A DNA stretch of 64,000 bases. Source: Poa pratensis (Eukaryota > Streptophyta > Magnoliopsida > Poales > Poaceae). Every line of letters begins with the position of its first letter. The stretch's first letter is position 1. The notes beneath the pieces were generated by a model, which searched no databases, was not told where the DNA came from, and saw nothing but the letters and a program-made list of their open reading frames with translations. The translations under genes and the position numbers were made by a program. Below, in pieces: positions 11,012-24,335 of this stretch. The DNA lies in the NCBI GenBank assembly GCA_947311845.1, contig CAMZMU010000063.1:58168902-58232901 (forward strand), given 5' to 3'.

Positions 11012-14000
11012 ATGGAGGGCGACCCCGAAGGCGACTCGGGCGGCGGCGTGCACGGGGTGCGTCTCGCCGGTCGCTTTTGGGACAGCTCGTCGGAGAGCTC
11101 TGCGGAGGAAGTGGACGTCGAGTCCCCGGCCTCGTCTGTGGCTTCCAGATCTTGGGAATACCGGTGTCCTACGCCGGAGGAGAGAGTTGGTCGGAACCTC
11201 AACAGGGCGAAGGCGAAGAAGGCAAACAAGCGTCGGCTATAGGCCTGGGCGGCGCGGGAACTCACTATCTCGGTAAGATCTAACGTCGTTTCGACTGGTG
11301 GTGGTGTTGCAGGTCCGCCGGTGGTCAAGCTGCCGGTCTTACCTCCGACGACATTCTCGTTAGGCGACGTTCTAGACGCTACCGAATGGACGATCGTACA
11401 GCGCAAAGGTAAGAAACTAAGCCATAAGCAGGCCCCGGTGACCAGTTCCTCTCGTCCAAGGCCGAGGAGGTCGCCGGCGGCGAGCGGCGGTGCGGCAACG
11501 AAATTCACGGATCGTGATCTGCATGTAATTTCAAAATCCTGTCTTCCGCCGGTTGCCAATGGACACAAGGCCCAGTTAAGCCCAGGTTCCGCTCGTTCTG
11601 ATTCAGGCCACAAGGGTCTACCAGTCCGGGTCTCGATGGTAAAAACAAAAGGCACAAGGCCCAGATTACTTTCTTCTTCAGAGGTTTTAGGACTGCAACG
11701 TCGAAACCCTAAGGGAACCTTTTCGTTTTCACGACGTGTTTCTCTGTCGGCGCCAGATCGTCGCTCTTTCGCGTCGGTAGTCATGGCGGGAAGGGGGTCG
11801 GCCAGTGGTGGCTACCCTCCGGATGGCGGTGACTTTGGTAACCAATCTCATGGGAGGCAAAACTACCGTGGTCCAGTTTTCAATGGAGCTATGGAGGATC
11901 GCGGGGGAAACTTCGGCGGGCAGAATCGATCCGTCGAGCGGCCAGGGTTCGGTAATACGGGAACACAAGGTTACCCACGGCATAAATTCCGAGCCTCTGG
12001 AAACAATTTCGAGAGAGGCGAGGGCAGCGGAGGGCAGGTCGATCACAGAGGCTCTCAATCTGGGGATTTCAGAGGAAATTTTGGAAGCTACAATGAAGGT
12101 TTTTATGAGAGGGGTAACAGGAATTTCCAAGGAAACATGTCTTACAATAACAATCAGAGGTATCGCAACAATCAAGGGAATTTTGGTGGGGCGCAGGGCA
12201 GGGGTCGTTTTAACCCTCGTTTTGGCAGATCCAATACGCAACAAGCTGATGTTTTGTCTGATACTAGCAACAATGCCAACATGGAGATAGAAAGAGAGAC
12301 CGGGGTCACGCCACAAGCTCAGGTTTACAAACCAAAAGAGGTTGGAAAGACTGATCAGCAAAGGCAGGCACAAGAGGCATCAAAGTCTGTTGTTACGGTA
12401 CAGCATGGTAAGGCAAAAGCTAAACAGGACAAGACCCTGTGTTTTAGGTGTGGTCAGACGGGTCATATTGGGACTGCTTGTACAGCAATTCTTTGTGTTT
12501 ACTGCGACTCGGCTTTTCACTCCGATGAGGCATGCCCACTGCCAAAGATGCCGAAACCTACGGCAGTGCTCTATGGGATGGCTAGAGAGTGTCTCATGTA
12601 CTTTAAGGTGAACAAGTCAGATAACTTGCGCTTGAAGAATGAGAGTGGTAAAGTTGGTCGAATAAGGATTTCTGGCGGGACAATGTCAGCGCCACAAGTT
12701 CTGAAGGAGCTTGATTGGCTGGTACCAGGGGACCATGCGTGGGAGATTTATCCAGCAGGTGATTCAGACTTTAGAGTGGTTTTCCCTACCAAGGCTGATT
12801 TTTCAAGGTTGAAGAGAATTAAATTTATTGAAGTTGAAGGAACTGATTTGTCCATGCATTTTGAGGACTGGTCGTCCAAGCTTTTTGACAAATGGGGCTT
12901 GTACGATATCTGGGTGCGCATCCCGGGGTGCCCGGAACCCCTATGCCGAGACTACTTAGCTTTGTTTGCTGTGGGATCCTTAGTTGGGGAGACCAAAGAG
13001 GTGGATATGAAATTCACTAGGGAAAATGGTATTGTTAGAGCAAGAGTCGATTGTGCTAATCCTGAGGGTATCCCGAGAACGGTGGATTTTTTATATGAGG
13101 GGGAGGGGTATGGCGTCATGTTTGATATTGAAGCAGAAGATGGTTCTATAGTGTCTGCGGGTGATTTTGTCATGCACAATCCTAATGCAGATGGAGGAAA
13201 TGATGGGAAAGACAAGGATGATCAAAAGAAAAAAGAGACACGGGAAGGGAGAGAGGATGCTTCTCTCGATAAAAATAAGAACAAAAAGGTAGATGGAAAA
13301 AATGATAAGCTAGAAGCGATGGAGACGGATGACAAGCCCTCTGACTCCATCGAGCACATTCAGTTTGGAACTGTCTCGTCTCCTGCAAGCTCGGTTAACA
13401 AGGGTGTCAAGGATCAGGTTACACCAATTCAGTTTGGGACAGTCGGCTTGCCTACGATGACTGATGTTCGTACTTGTGTTTCAGCGCCACGGAGATTGTG
13501 GGGTGACAGAGTGGAGGAGGATGAAGAAAGTCTGCCGTCCCCGCTCGCAGCGTCAGCACCACCTCTGGCGCGGGGTCTTGTATCTTCCTGCTCGGAAGGT
13601 TCGATGGCTGCGGTAGAGAATTCAGTTTTTTCTGCCCCGACAGCACCAAGCATGCTGGTTTCTGATCTAACGCAGTCGCAGTCGAGTGACTATCAGCTCC
13701 TGACTACCGCGGCAGCAGACAATGCAGGCAACAAGTCTGATTCGCAGGCTTCGCTGGTGGCGTCAGCTCGCGCGACCTCACCGGTGGGTGCCTTTGTTGT
13801 TACTCCTCCCTCGCGCTCGCCGAGGAGGCCGGATACCTCGCCTCGCTGGTCGCCGGGTATGCAAGCTCCGGCCACTCCTGTATCGGCTTCTCCAAGACAC
13901 GAGGTTAACGGAGGGACTATGCAGCGTGGATTGGGTACTCCTGTGGTGGATGTTGGCCACTATACACCCCCCATGCCACGATGTGGGACTGGAGTTTTCT

Positions 14001-14578
14001 TGGGCGGGAGATTTTCAGAGGAGGAGGTTATAGCATATGGCGGTATACCTGAAGCTGTGTCTAAGAAGGTGCGATCAAGCTCGCGAGTGAAAGCACAAGC
14101 TAATGCTGACGATACGCAAATGGCCAGGGCTCAAAAAAGGCTGCAGGATAGAGATGAATTCGGGCTGCCAGGTACTTCACCATCCTATTCTAAATTCACT
14201 ATTGCTTCTTTTTCGGATGATGTAGTATTTGCTAGGGCTGAGAAACTGGGGGTTTCACTAGGAGTTTCGCGTAGTCAAATTGAAAATTCTGTAGCTACTA
14301 TAAAAGACATGGATTTACAACGTACTTTGGTAATGCTTAAGAAGAATGAGGATCAGTTAAAAGAAACGGATGGTTCTATGGGGAAACAAATTTTAGATGA
14401 AGCTTTTCAGCTAAGTACCGATCTAGAGGAGAAGGATCTTTCTGGTTCAGAAGGTCACGAGGACCTGGAAGTTCCAGAAACTTGCCATCCGACAAAAAGA
14501 ACTTATAACATGAAAAAATATGATTCCTCTTCGGTTCGACGTAGTATTAGATTGAAATCTAAATCCAAGAAATGTTGA
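11012..14578 (+). pseudogene. LINE ORF1: DUF4283-like / CCHC zinc-knuckle protein with one internal stop
   Basis: This nucleic-acid-binding protein packages LINE RNA. The frame is open from ATG 11012 to the TGA at 14576-14578 (1,188 codons) except for a single TAG at 11240-11242. The part after that stop (from about 11243) lacks a nearby ATG; the next in-frame one is at about 11636. Domains in order: an acidic/Ser N-terminus; a Gly/Arg/Asn-rich stretch (about 11790-12240) that looks disordered and RNA-binding; a CCHC knuckle CFRCGQTGHIGTAC (about 12440) followed by a second Cys/His cluster; a DUF4283-like region (about 12700-13130); and a long Ser/Pro/acidic tail. The stop codon overlaps the ORF2 start by seven bases. 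Confidence 0.9.
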
Positions 14579-17500
14579 AAGGTTGTTTTTGGAATAGTGG
14601 GGGTTTTAGAGACACGGCAAAGCATTTGGTAGTTTCTGAAACTATTCGCGAGTTCAAATTAGATTTCTTTGCTGTTTTAGAAACAGGTCGTGATAATTTT
14701 AGTGCACCTTTCCTTAGAAATTTGGCTGGAGGTCTTGATTATATTTTGTATTGTCTACCTCCACAAGGGAGGTCAAGGGGTATACTTGTTGGCTTTAATG
14801 CACAGACCATCAACGTCAAGAAAATTGTACCAGGGGAGAAATGTGTTAAATTTCAAGTAGTATCTAAATTTGACAATTTCGAGTGGATTATGGTCGCGGT
14901 TTATGGAGCAGCCCAAGATGCCCAAAAGGGGGAATTCTTGGCGGAGTTAGTTCGTATTTGCGACAATGAGACTTTACCTATTATGGTAGGAGGAGATTTT
15001 AATATTATCAGGAGACAAAATGAGAAGAACAATGATAATTTTAATGACCGATGGCCGTTTATCTTTAATGCAATCATCGAAAGTCTTGACCTCAGAGAAA
15101 TAGATCTCTCGGGTCGACAATATACTTGGGCAAATCGCAGACCTAATCCTACGTTCGAGAAACTAGACAGAATTTTGACAAGTGTGTCCTGGGAACAAAA
15201 ATTTCCTTTGGTGAGTGTTAGAGCTCTCACCAGGGCTGGGTTGGATCACACTCCTTTACTTATTGACTCAGGGGAACAAGCTCACCTGGGTAATAAATCT
15301 CACTTTTCGTTCGAGCTCTCTTGGTTTAAAAAAGAAGGTTTTATCGAAATGGTGGCAAAAGAGTGGACATCTATTTCGGTGGGCAATACTCCTTTAGAGG
15401 TTTGGCAAAACAAGATTCGCCATGTTCGAGCTTTTCTTCGTGGATGGGCAAAAAATATTAGTAGTGTGTATAAGAAGGAAAAAGAGAAACTTCTCAATAT
15501 TATAGATCTTCTCGATGTCAAGGCCGAAACCGTCCTTCTAGATGCAACCGAGAGAGAAGCTCTTAGGGATGCAAACCAGAAATTAGCCATGCTTAGGAGA
15601 GATGAGGAGGCCAAATGGGCGCAGCGAGCCAAAGTAAAATACATTCAGGAAGGGGGAGAAAATACGAAATATTTTCATCTCATTGCTAACGGAAAACATA
15701 GACGTAAATGGATTTTTCAGCTTGAGCAAGATGAAGGAACTATTATAGGGCAAGAGACCATCAAGAATTATATTACAAGCTTCTACAAAAAACTTTTTGG
15801 AAAACCGGTTGACCACCACGTATCCCTTGTGGAATCGGAAACAACCGATATCCCGCAAATTTCAGTGGAGGAAAACGAAATTCTTACATCCGACTTCACA
15901 GAGAAGGAGGTGTATGAGGCAGTCATGCAAATGGAGAAAAACAAATCACCGGGGCCTGATGGGTTCCCAGCGGAATTTTATCAGAAACTTTGGGGCACTA
16001 TCAAATGGGATTTAATGAACCTGTTTAAAGCTTTTCAGAGGGGTGAGCTACCCCTTTTTCAACTAAACTACGGCAATATAATCCTCTTCCAAAGAGAGAA
16101 AACGCCGTTCAGATCCAACAGTATCGTCCTATTTGTCTACTTAACGTTAGTTTTAAAAATTTCACCAAGGTGGGAACTAATAGAATTGCAGAGTTGGCAC
16201 ACAAGGTGATTAGACCCACCCAAACCGCATTTATGCCGGGGAGACATATTCTTGAGGGCGTTTTAATTCTGCATGAAACTATCCATGAACTTCATAGGAA
16301 GAAATTGGATGGAGTCTTATTAAAAATAGATTTTGAAAAGGCTTACGACAAAGTACAGTGGCCTTTCTTGCAACAAGTGTTGCGTATGAAAGGTTTTGAT
16401 CCTAAGTGGTGCAAATGGATTGAACAATTCGTTAGTCGAGCAAGTGTTGGTATAAAAGTAAACGATGATCTAGGTCATTACTTCCAAACACAAAAAGGAC
16501 TAAGGCAGGGAGATCCCCTTTCTCCCATTCTCTTTAACATTGTGGCAGACATGCTTGCTATAATGATTGCGAGAGCTAAGGAAGATGGGCAAGTTGCTGG
16601 ACTTATACCACACCTAGTAGATGGGGGGTATCAATTCTACAATACGATGATGACACTATTCTTTTCATGGAACATGATTTAGATAAGGCACTTAACATGA
16701 AGCTCATTCTATGCATTTTTGAACAACTCTCTGGTTTAAAAATTAATTTCCACAAAAGTGAGATCTTTTGTTTCGGAAAAGCTAAAGAAATTGAAGCGCA
16801 ATACAGGTTGCTTTTCGGATGTGAGTCCGGGTCTTATCCTTTGAGATATTTGGGAATCCCAATTCATTTCCGCAGACTAAAACATGGAGAATGGAAGCCG
16901 ATAGAGGACCGTTTTGAAAAGAAGTTAGCAAGCTGGGCCGGCAAATTGTTGTCCTATGGTGATCGATTAATTTTGATTAATTCAGTTTTATCGAGTCTTC
17001 CTATGTTCATGCTATCTTTCTTTGAAGTACCTATAGGGGTGCGGAAAAGACTAGACTTTTTTAGGTCTCGATTTTTTTGGCAAAATGATGGACACAAACG
17101 TAAGTACAGATTAACTAGATGGAATATTATGTGCCGACCCAAAGACCAAGGGGGTTTAGGGATAGAGGATTTAGAAGTTAAAAATAAATGTTTACTAAGC
17201 AGATGGCTTTTCAAAATTTTGTCACAAGATGGCGGAGTTTGGAAGGAGTTAATTGAAAATAAATATCTTCATTCAAAATCGTTATCTCAAGTTAAGGGCA
17301 AACCATCCGACTCCCCTTTCTGGAAGGGGTTGATGAAAGTAAAAGATGAATTTTTTGACAGAGGTTCTTTTGTTGTGGGGAATGGAGAGAAACCCCGTTT
17401 TTGGGAAGATACTTGGCTGGGGGACAAGCCCCTTTCTAGTCAATATCCCTCCCTTTACAATATTGTCCATCGTAAACAAGTTTCGGTGGCCGATGTGCTG

Positions 17501-18251
17501 TCACATGCGCCTCCACCAAATCTAGGTTTTAGGAGGGCTCTAACTGGTAATAAGTGGACAAGATGGCTGCACCTGGTAAACCCGACTAATGCAAGTCAAT
17601 TTAACAGACCAAAAAGATGTTTTCAAGTGGGGGCTCACTACAACGGGTGTTTTTACTGTCAAATCCTTGTACCTAGATTTCATGAGTGGTCATACAAGGT
17701 TTTTACGTAAATATTTATGGAAGATGAAAGTACCTTTAAAAATCAAGATTTTTATGTGGTTTGTCTATCGCAAGGCGATCCTCACAAAAGATAACCTTGC
17801 TAAACGTAACTGGGATGGGTGTAAAAAATGTTGTTTTTGTGATTAAGATGAAACAATTCAACATTTATTTATTTCTTGTCCTCTTGCAAAAATGACTTGG
17901 CGCATTGTTCATATGGCTTTTAACATTCAACCACCGAGTAGCATAACAAACCTGTTTGGCAATTGGTTAACGGGTGTCTCTAAGAAGGAGAAGGTTCAAA
18001 TCCGTGTTGGCGTTTGTGCCTTGTTGTGGGCTATTTGGAACATTCACAATGATTATATCTTTAACAGAGCAAAGAAAACTTCTTTCATGCAGGTTATCCC
18101 AATGGCTACTCACTGGATCCGTACGTGGTCCTACCTACTATCAACGGAGAAGCGAGACGCAATGGATTTTGGGTGCAGCCGCCTGGAATCGGTCGCGTTG
18201 GATCTATATTCCCAGTACAGCTGGCGTTCTGATCTTAGGATAACATGTTGA
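14572..18251 (+). pseudogene. LINE ORF2: endonuclease-reverse transcriptase, frameshifted
   Basis: This enzyme nicks target DNA and copies LINE RNA at the nick. It starts at ATG 14572, overlapping the ORF1 stop. The AP-endonuclease domain shows VGGDFNII, the YTWANRRP block and LDHTPLLI. Reverse transcriptase blocks are NKSPGPDGFPAEF, LLKIDFEKAYD, GLRQGDPLSPILFN and the catalytic YDDD in the next frame. A C-terminal zinc-binding (zf-RVT) region follows at about 17700-17900. Breaks: one base lost near 16087, one lost in the G-run near 16623-16628 (just before the YDDD block), a +1 (or -2) shift near 17580, and a TAA at 17844. The final frame ends at 18251. It cannot make a functional enzyme as written. 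Confidence 0.92.
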
Positions 18252-18580
18252 TGCAGAGTCATTCGATGTTGTCCCTGTTTTTTAGATGGTTGATTCATGT
18301 CGCAACTTTGAGTGACCCGTGATGTAATTTGCCTGTAAAACCTTCCGAATTTCAATAATATTAATAAAAGCCGCATGCATCAAATCGATGCAGAGGCTGG
18401 GATTGCCCCTTTTCGAAAAAAAAACTATAGTCAGGGTTAGACATGCAGCTATTCTATAGCCTTCAGACCACTGGCTGCACTAAAATACCAAATGAGCGAC
18501 CGATCACAGGCAGATAAATTTAAATGCGATCCTTCCTCAAATTCTAAAGCTGGTTAGTTGCATCCTTTAAAGCTGTATAA

Positions 18581-19681
18581 CTAGTGGAGTGCGTGGGAAC
18601 ATGGAGTGACCATGTTACTGCGTGCGTGTCGAAGAGACCGAACCAGAAAGTTGCGTCCCCATCTAGCTAACCTTGAGAGTCGACTCTCGTCTTTCTCCGC
18701 CGCCCCTCGCCTCTCTTCTCTCCAGTGGCTACGGCGCCCGGCGTGAGGATGGTGTAGGAGGTCGGTCTCCCCTTGTATATAGTAGCTGTAGGATCCTTTT
18801 CTTGCTCGTTGTAGCTTTGCCCTATGTGGAGAAGTGGAGTAGGTCGCCGGACCCTTTCGGCTGGATCCGGTGCGCCCTCGACAAGCTTCGCCTGCTTGCT
18901 ACGCTCCGGCGGACACGGCAGGTTGCGGAGTTCGGCCGAGGCATCTCCGTAATAAAAGCCGCGAGGATCTGTTTGCAGATACGACCAAGCCGTGTCTGCC
19001 GGACGGCGGTGCTTGCTTTTCTCTTGGCGGTGCTCCGGTGGACGGAGCCGTATGCTGAAGATAGCGGCGCTGCATCCTCTTTCCCTCATAAGCTTGAAGA
19101 GCGGCTTTCGGTTCTGGAAGTCGTTGTGCTTCTGTGCAGGTTGGAGCTGGAGCTGGCAAGTTCTTATTCTCGCTGTCGTGGGGATCGACGGGACAGAGCT
19201 GCTGCTCCTTTTCCTCTTCTTGATGCAGCTGCACATCCGGAGCTGGTGTGCGTGAAGAAGTGCGCCAGCGGAGCTATGTTGAATCACGGAAATCCCAAGC
19301 CGCGGCCAAGCTTGACCGAGGCTATCCATGGCGAAAGGAGCCGATCCGTGCTCTGGAGATTCTACCAGAGGTATTTCTTCCTCTATTGCTGGAGGATCTT
19401 TGATCTCGGTGAGGGAAACTCCGGCGCCGTTGTCCCAAGTGGCTTGTTCCCCGGTGATAATGGCGACGCCCTTGCCTTGAGGTCCATGGCTGTCGGCGGC
19501 GAAGACGAAGGATCCAATTGCGTTTTGTGTTTTAATCTTGAGGTCCTGGTTGTAATTTCGGAGGATGCGACTGTAATTTTTCTTTTCTTTGGGTTCCTCC
19601 TTGTAACTTTGTATATGCCGCGATAATGAAAGCTCCTGCCCTCCGGGGCAACTCTTGTTCAAAAAAAAAAAAAAAAAAAAA
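18581..19681 (+). mobile_element. Poly(A) retroposon, about 1.1 kb
   Basis: A GC-rich segment ends in 21 A residues (19661-19681), followed by CTGTATAA (19682-19689). The same 8-mer is at 18573-18580, giving a candidate target duplication. A hairpin TGCCC-TCCG-GGGCA lies at 19637-19650, 10 bp before the tail. Long open frames on both strands (317 and 344 codons) lack recognisable domains and are by-products of base composition. The body does not resemble the 4168-5627 element except for this 3' layout. Confidence 0.6.
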
Positions 19682-19689
19682 CTGTATAA

Positions 19690-19981
19690 GAGTACGGTCA
19701 ACCCGTTCAGGCAAGAAGCGGCGGAGCTTATATATTCATACTACAAACTCCAAACACGTCACTATTCAGTGTGTTTCTGCAATGCAGAGTCTGTAGCACT
19801 CAACACATGTTCAGAAATAGAGAGATATGGGCTATTCCCATCGGGATATGAGGATCAAACACATCTACCAAATTTTGGCCAGTACAGTGGTGATACTCAA
19901 ACAGCACCTTATCGAATCACAACACCCCACTGACCCAACACAAACTGTATGCAAGCAATGGCTCTGACGCTAGACACAACT
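19690..19981 (-). other. Likely 3'UTR of the kinase gene
   Basis: The segment lies between the retroposon and the kinase stop codon. It has no coding potential. The retroposon probably landed in or just beyond the kinase 3'UTR. Confidence 0.45.
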
Positions 19982-22644
19982 CTAAAAGAACTCAAAGTCA
20001 AGGTACTTCCCTCCGGACTTTGTGTCCGTGCCAACCACCCTCTTGTTGTTGTTGCTCGCGATGGCTTCTGACACCCCATACTTCATGGGCAGCTCCGCCT
20101 CGACGGGCCTTGGGACCTCAGGAGGCGTGCTGCAACGGATGAGAGCCCAGTTCACGCCCTCGAAGAACGGATGCTGCTTTATCTCCGTCGCACCCCTCTT
20201 CACGCCGAGGCGGTGCTGCGGCTCCTTAGCCAGGAGGCCCCTGATGAGGTCCCTGCTAGCATAGCTTGTGGATGGTGAATCGGGGAATTTTAGCTGCTGA
20301 CCAACCACGTTGAACAGTGTGGCACGGTTGCCTGACCCCTTGAACGGTGTCTTGCCGTATAGAAGCTCGTGCAAGAAGATACCGAAGGTCCACCAGTCAA
20401 CAGCACTTCCATGGCCTTCGCCTTTGATGATTTCTGGTGCCAAGTACTCATGAGTCCCAACAAATGACATGGATCGAGCCGACGTTGGCTCTGCGAGGAG
20501 CTCAGGCAGGTTGATGCCACTCTGTCCCAGCTCAGACCTTGTCTTTCTGATCTTTTTCTTGCTTTTCTGACCAAACAATTTGGGCATGAAACAAGCTGGC
20601 TGAATACAGGCTGAAGTAGGTTCTATGCAAGTAGGTTGTACACAGAAGCCTGCTCTTCTGGGATCAGAATCAAAAGCTGATGCTCTGATTAATGTAGGTG
20701 AGACTGCACATCTCAGGGAGAGGTCAAAATCTGAAAGCATTATGTGCCCATCATCACGCACCAAAACATTTTCTGGCTTCAGGTCCCTGTACACGACTCC
20801 CAGCATGTGTAGATACTCAATAGCTAGGAGAACTTCTGCAGCATAAAACCTGCTCACAACAATCAGAGATCACAACGTCAGTGCTTTAAGATGCAAGTAT
20901 AAGATAAGATATTGAATAGGAAAAATCTGGCATTGAAGTGTAAAATGCTAAACCAAAAGCTAACTGGAGCACCATTAGCTATGATGCCTACGTTTCAGTC
21001 TATGAAATGCATGCACCAATTATGGGCACACCCGTTGAGTACATTTGAGCACATATTTCATAACAGTTTTCTGCACAGCATCTCATAACAGCCATACGAC
21101 CTTATTCAGAAAATTTGCCGAGTAACTGGACAACATTAGATTCTCCCTGTAGTACCCCAAGATGAGCTTCCTATTGAAAATTTTAGTTATATAGACTTTT
21201 TCCCTAGCGGAAACCATTTTCAACCTGGAATCCTTGCAAAGTTAGGCAATTATGCTTCAGGCTCAACTGCTTCTCTAAATATTAAAAAAGAAGAAATAGC
21301 AGTAACACTAAGCTAAATTAAATTGGACAACTGGTAGCAAATGCAATACTAAACTTGACTAGCAACATCCTGATGTGAACACAATATGAAATACAAATAA
21401 TATTTCCCTGAAGAACCAGCTCATGATTTAATAGATCACCTTGCTGCATACTCAGAGAAATGTTTTCCTGGCTGTTTCTGTCGCAGAGTGTGCAAGTCGC
21501 CACCCGGACAAAATTCCATGACCAAACACGAGAACCTGTCAGTTTCAAAATGTGTATACAGAGTTGGTAGGAATGGATGATCCAGAAGCTGTAGAATCTC
21601 CCTCTCAGTTTGAGCCCTATTCAACTTCTTCCTACTTGCCAAGGATGCCTTGTCCATTACTTTCATAGCGAAGTAGCACCTAGTGCCACTTAACTCTGAG
21701 AGGTATACACTGCCAATGTCACCACAGCCCAGACGCTTGAGCAGTCTAAAGTGGCTCATCCCAAGTACGCCATCTCGAATTCGTACAGCATGAATCGCCT
21801 TTCCTCTAGGATCATTCCCCTTATGAGGCTTGCTGGTACTTCCAGTGATATGGCTCCAGCTGCTATCATCGCTAACACCACTGCTGTCACTTGCTCGGCT
21901 CATGCTAGTTTTTGCACTTTCCAAAGAGTCGCCTCGAACACTACCCTTTACACTTGCACAGTTCTTCTCCACAGCAAGCATGGTTCTGCCAGCTATCGCT
22001 TCACTTTTATATGGGTTACTGCAGCCGCTCACGATACTCATGGCGGTGACCACCCCCATGCTGTCAATGCTACTATGAGGGCTGGCATTGCCACTGGGAG
22101 GGAGCGAGGCATCCCAGACACAGTCCTTCTCCTCCGAATCCGGAGGCAACGACACCGCCTCCGTAGCCTGCGACGAGCGTGCCGTGGCCAACGACGCCAC
22201 TGCAGCACCGGACAGCTTCCTCTCTTCAGCCAAGCCTTCAGCACTGCCTGCACAGACCACTGCATTTGACTTCATGCCTGTAACACGGAGCGAAAGATCA
22301 TCCAGGAACGGCCCTTTCACCGACAGTCCTCGAACCAGACACACCGGCGGCTCAGGCTTCTCCTCGTCAATTGCGACATAGACCGTCTTCATATGATCCA
22401 TATCAATCGGCTCCAGGGGGTGGCTGGCCCCAGAGAAAGAACTCCGGCCACCCTCATCGGAGGAATCCAAGCTGCGGAAGCTCTCGCCGTCATCTGGCAG
22501 ATCCTTCTCATCCTGCTCCTGGGAGGTCTTCCCCTTCCATGACGCCTTGATCGGTATCGGCAGCGGCGGCTCCAGGCTCTGCACCTTCCGAGCAGTGAGC
22601 GCCAGAGGGTCCTTGGGCTCCGTAATCTTATCTACTATCTCCAT
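19982..22644 (-). CDS. AGC-VIII Ser/Thr protein kinase, KIPK/D6PK-like (690 aa, two coding exons)
   Basis: A plant AGC1 (VIIIa) kinase; relatives phosphorylate PIN auxin carriers or interact with kinesin-like proteins at the plasma membrane. Coding exons are 21440-22644 and 19982-20849, with a GT-AG intron of 590 bp splitting an Arg codon (402). Residues 1-295 are a Ser/acidic, probably disordered N-terminus. The kinase domain runs from about 296: Gly loop GCGDIGSV (306-313), Lys328 in FAMKVMD, catalytic [11 protein letters not shown] (Asp424), and DFD instead of DFG (442-444), diagnostic of plant AGC-VIII. An insertion of about 95 residues, with a basic KSKKKIRK patch, separates DFD from the activation segment ([11 protein letters not shown]). 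The C-terminus YLDFEFF is an FxxF docking motif for PDK1. All key residues are intact. The exact subfamily (KIPK versus D6PK) is inferred. Confidence 0.93.
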
Positions 22645-23560
22645 CCAAACCTTCGCATAACAAGCGCAGAACCACCCACCAACAAGGATTCCACCGCTTC
22701 AACTGAATTCTACAAGACAGGGTCAAATCACAAGCAATTCTCTCCCGCAGAATTGTCTCCAACGGCCGGATTCTTGGCACCAGGTTGGCGAGTTTCAGCA
22801 AGCACTTCGCCTGCAACAAACACACAGAGGTTAAGGAGACGAACAAAACAAAAACAAAAAAAAAAATCTGCAGCCCAACAGGTTCCAAGAATCCCACCTG
22901 CTCTGCTCCTGGGTAAACTATCCGTACGCAGCGAAAGCAACTCCCGGGAGTAGCGGAGCAGGAACAGCTCCTCCACCCTGCAGAAACACGAGAGGTCGTC
23001 GTTCAACTTCAATCCACCAGATTAGGCATTACTTTCCTGCGAAAACAACACCCCACCAAATCCCGCCCGATTCTCTCAAATCCAGATATTCCCAAAACAC
23101 GAAACCAAAATCCCAGTGACCGCGCCCCAAATCCACAGCACACCCACATCCCACACCGTCACCTCAGAATGCACCCACCCGCATTCGGAACTTCTCCCGC
23201 GCACAGACGAACTCCCCCAAACAAACAGCAAAAGGAAGAGCGGAAACCGGCGCTCGACTTGCCCAGGCAGACCAAAGCAGGAAACTATAAATCAAAAAAA
23301 AAAAAATCACCTCGAACGGGGGAAGGTGGAGATCCCCAGAGATGCCTCGGCCCTCGGGGACGACGCTCCGTGTCCTCCGCGGTTCGCCTCCTCCTCAAGC
23401 CTCGCCACCGCCCAGCAGTGCCAGCGCCAGTACCCCGAGTAACTGCGCAGTCCCTCTCTGTGCGTCCGCCTGTGACGAGGGCGACGAAACGGAGGAGCAA
23501 AAGCGAAAGGCGTGGTGGTGGTGGCCTGGCGACGAGGGTGTGTGGGGGCTAATTTGTTCC
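22645..23560 (-). other. Kinase 5'UTR with two probable introns
   Basis: On the minus strand, GT-AG boundaries suggest UTR exons at about 23311-23560 and 22898-22977, with a third running from 22810 into the start codon at 22644. The acceptors TTTCTGCAG and TTTGTTGCAG are strong. The first exon is GC-rich and ends in TTCGAG before GTGATT. The exact transcription start cannot be seen. Confidence 0.6.
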
Positions 23561-24300
23561 GTCTGGTTTTTATGAAAGAAAATAAATTATAGAAAAGGAA
23601 AAGCGGCCGCGAAAAAGGTTGCGCGTGGGCTGCTGCTAAACACCGTTTCCCCGCGCTGCTAATCAATCTGTTACTTTATCCGCTTTCCCTAATCAGACAA
23701 CTTTGTTCGCTCTGGCCCTCCCTCCTATCATCATTACTTATCCATCCCTCTATTTATCTAATGTTATTCTGTACTGTATTACTATGTCAAGGAAATATAT
23801 ATGTATTAGCAAATATGGCTAAATGAGAAGCAAAATATTTTCTACTGTATGAGATAAACAATCTGCTGTACTGTAGTGTATCTTTTTCTTTGATGGCCGA
23901 AATAACTGTTGTGTTGATACGGGGTCGGAGCTTTGAGGCGCGCGTGGGACCACGCTGTTGGTCCATCAGACTACAGCGGGACCACCTGTCACCATTACCT
24001 TCGGTAGTGCTGCGGGGCCCGAACGGAGACGCATATACGTGACTCGCTCAATGATGCCGCTTGTGACGCCTTTTACTTCGCTCGTTCACAACGCCACCTT
24101 CAACATCAACACGCTTGTCCGTGTCCAAGTAATTGGAGCGAGGATAATTTATGTTTCTTGATCTAGGAGTACTACACTCTGTTTACTGTAATGTAATTAA
24201 ATGCCTACTATAGGTCAAATTTGTTCGTATGCTAGAGGCAGATATGTGCATCTACATGCGGTTTTGCCCTTTGCTCGGTCTCGCGCCTCTCTTTCTCCCC

Positions 24301-24335
<35 letters not shown>

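Larger units (their letters stand above)
10986..18422 (+). mobile_element. L1-type LINE, near full length, inactive
   Basis: A 7.4 kb non-LTR retrotransposon with two ORFs. It is flanked by an exact 14-bp target duplication, AACTATAGTCAGGG (10972-10985 and 18423-18436), and ends in an A tail (18416-18422). ORF1 is a zinc-knuckle RNA-binding protein; ORF2 has endonuclease, reverse transcriptase and a C-terminal zinc-binding domain. The 5' leader before the first ATG is only 26 bp, so the extreme 5' end may be truncated. A small GGG-ATTG-CCC hairpin at 18399-18408 precedes the tail. Both ORFs are broken. Confidence 0.95.

Noticed and set aside
11272..11311. Possible intron skipping the LINE ORF1 start region
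   Set aside because: GT and AG are present but only 40 bp apart, too short for a plant intron, and the frame is open across it.
18667..19701. 344-codon minus-strand and 317-codon plus-strand open frames
   Set aside because: They lie on opposite strands of one poly(A) retroposon, lack any recognisable domain, and the minus frame runs through the poly(A) tail.
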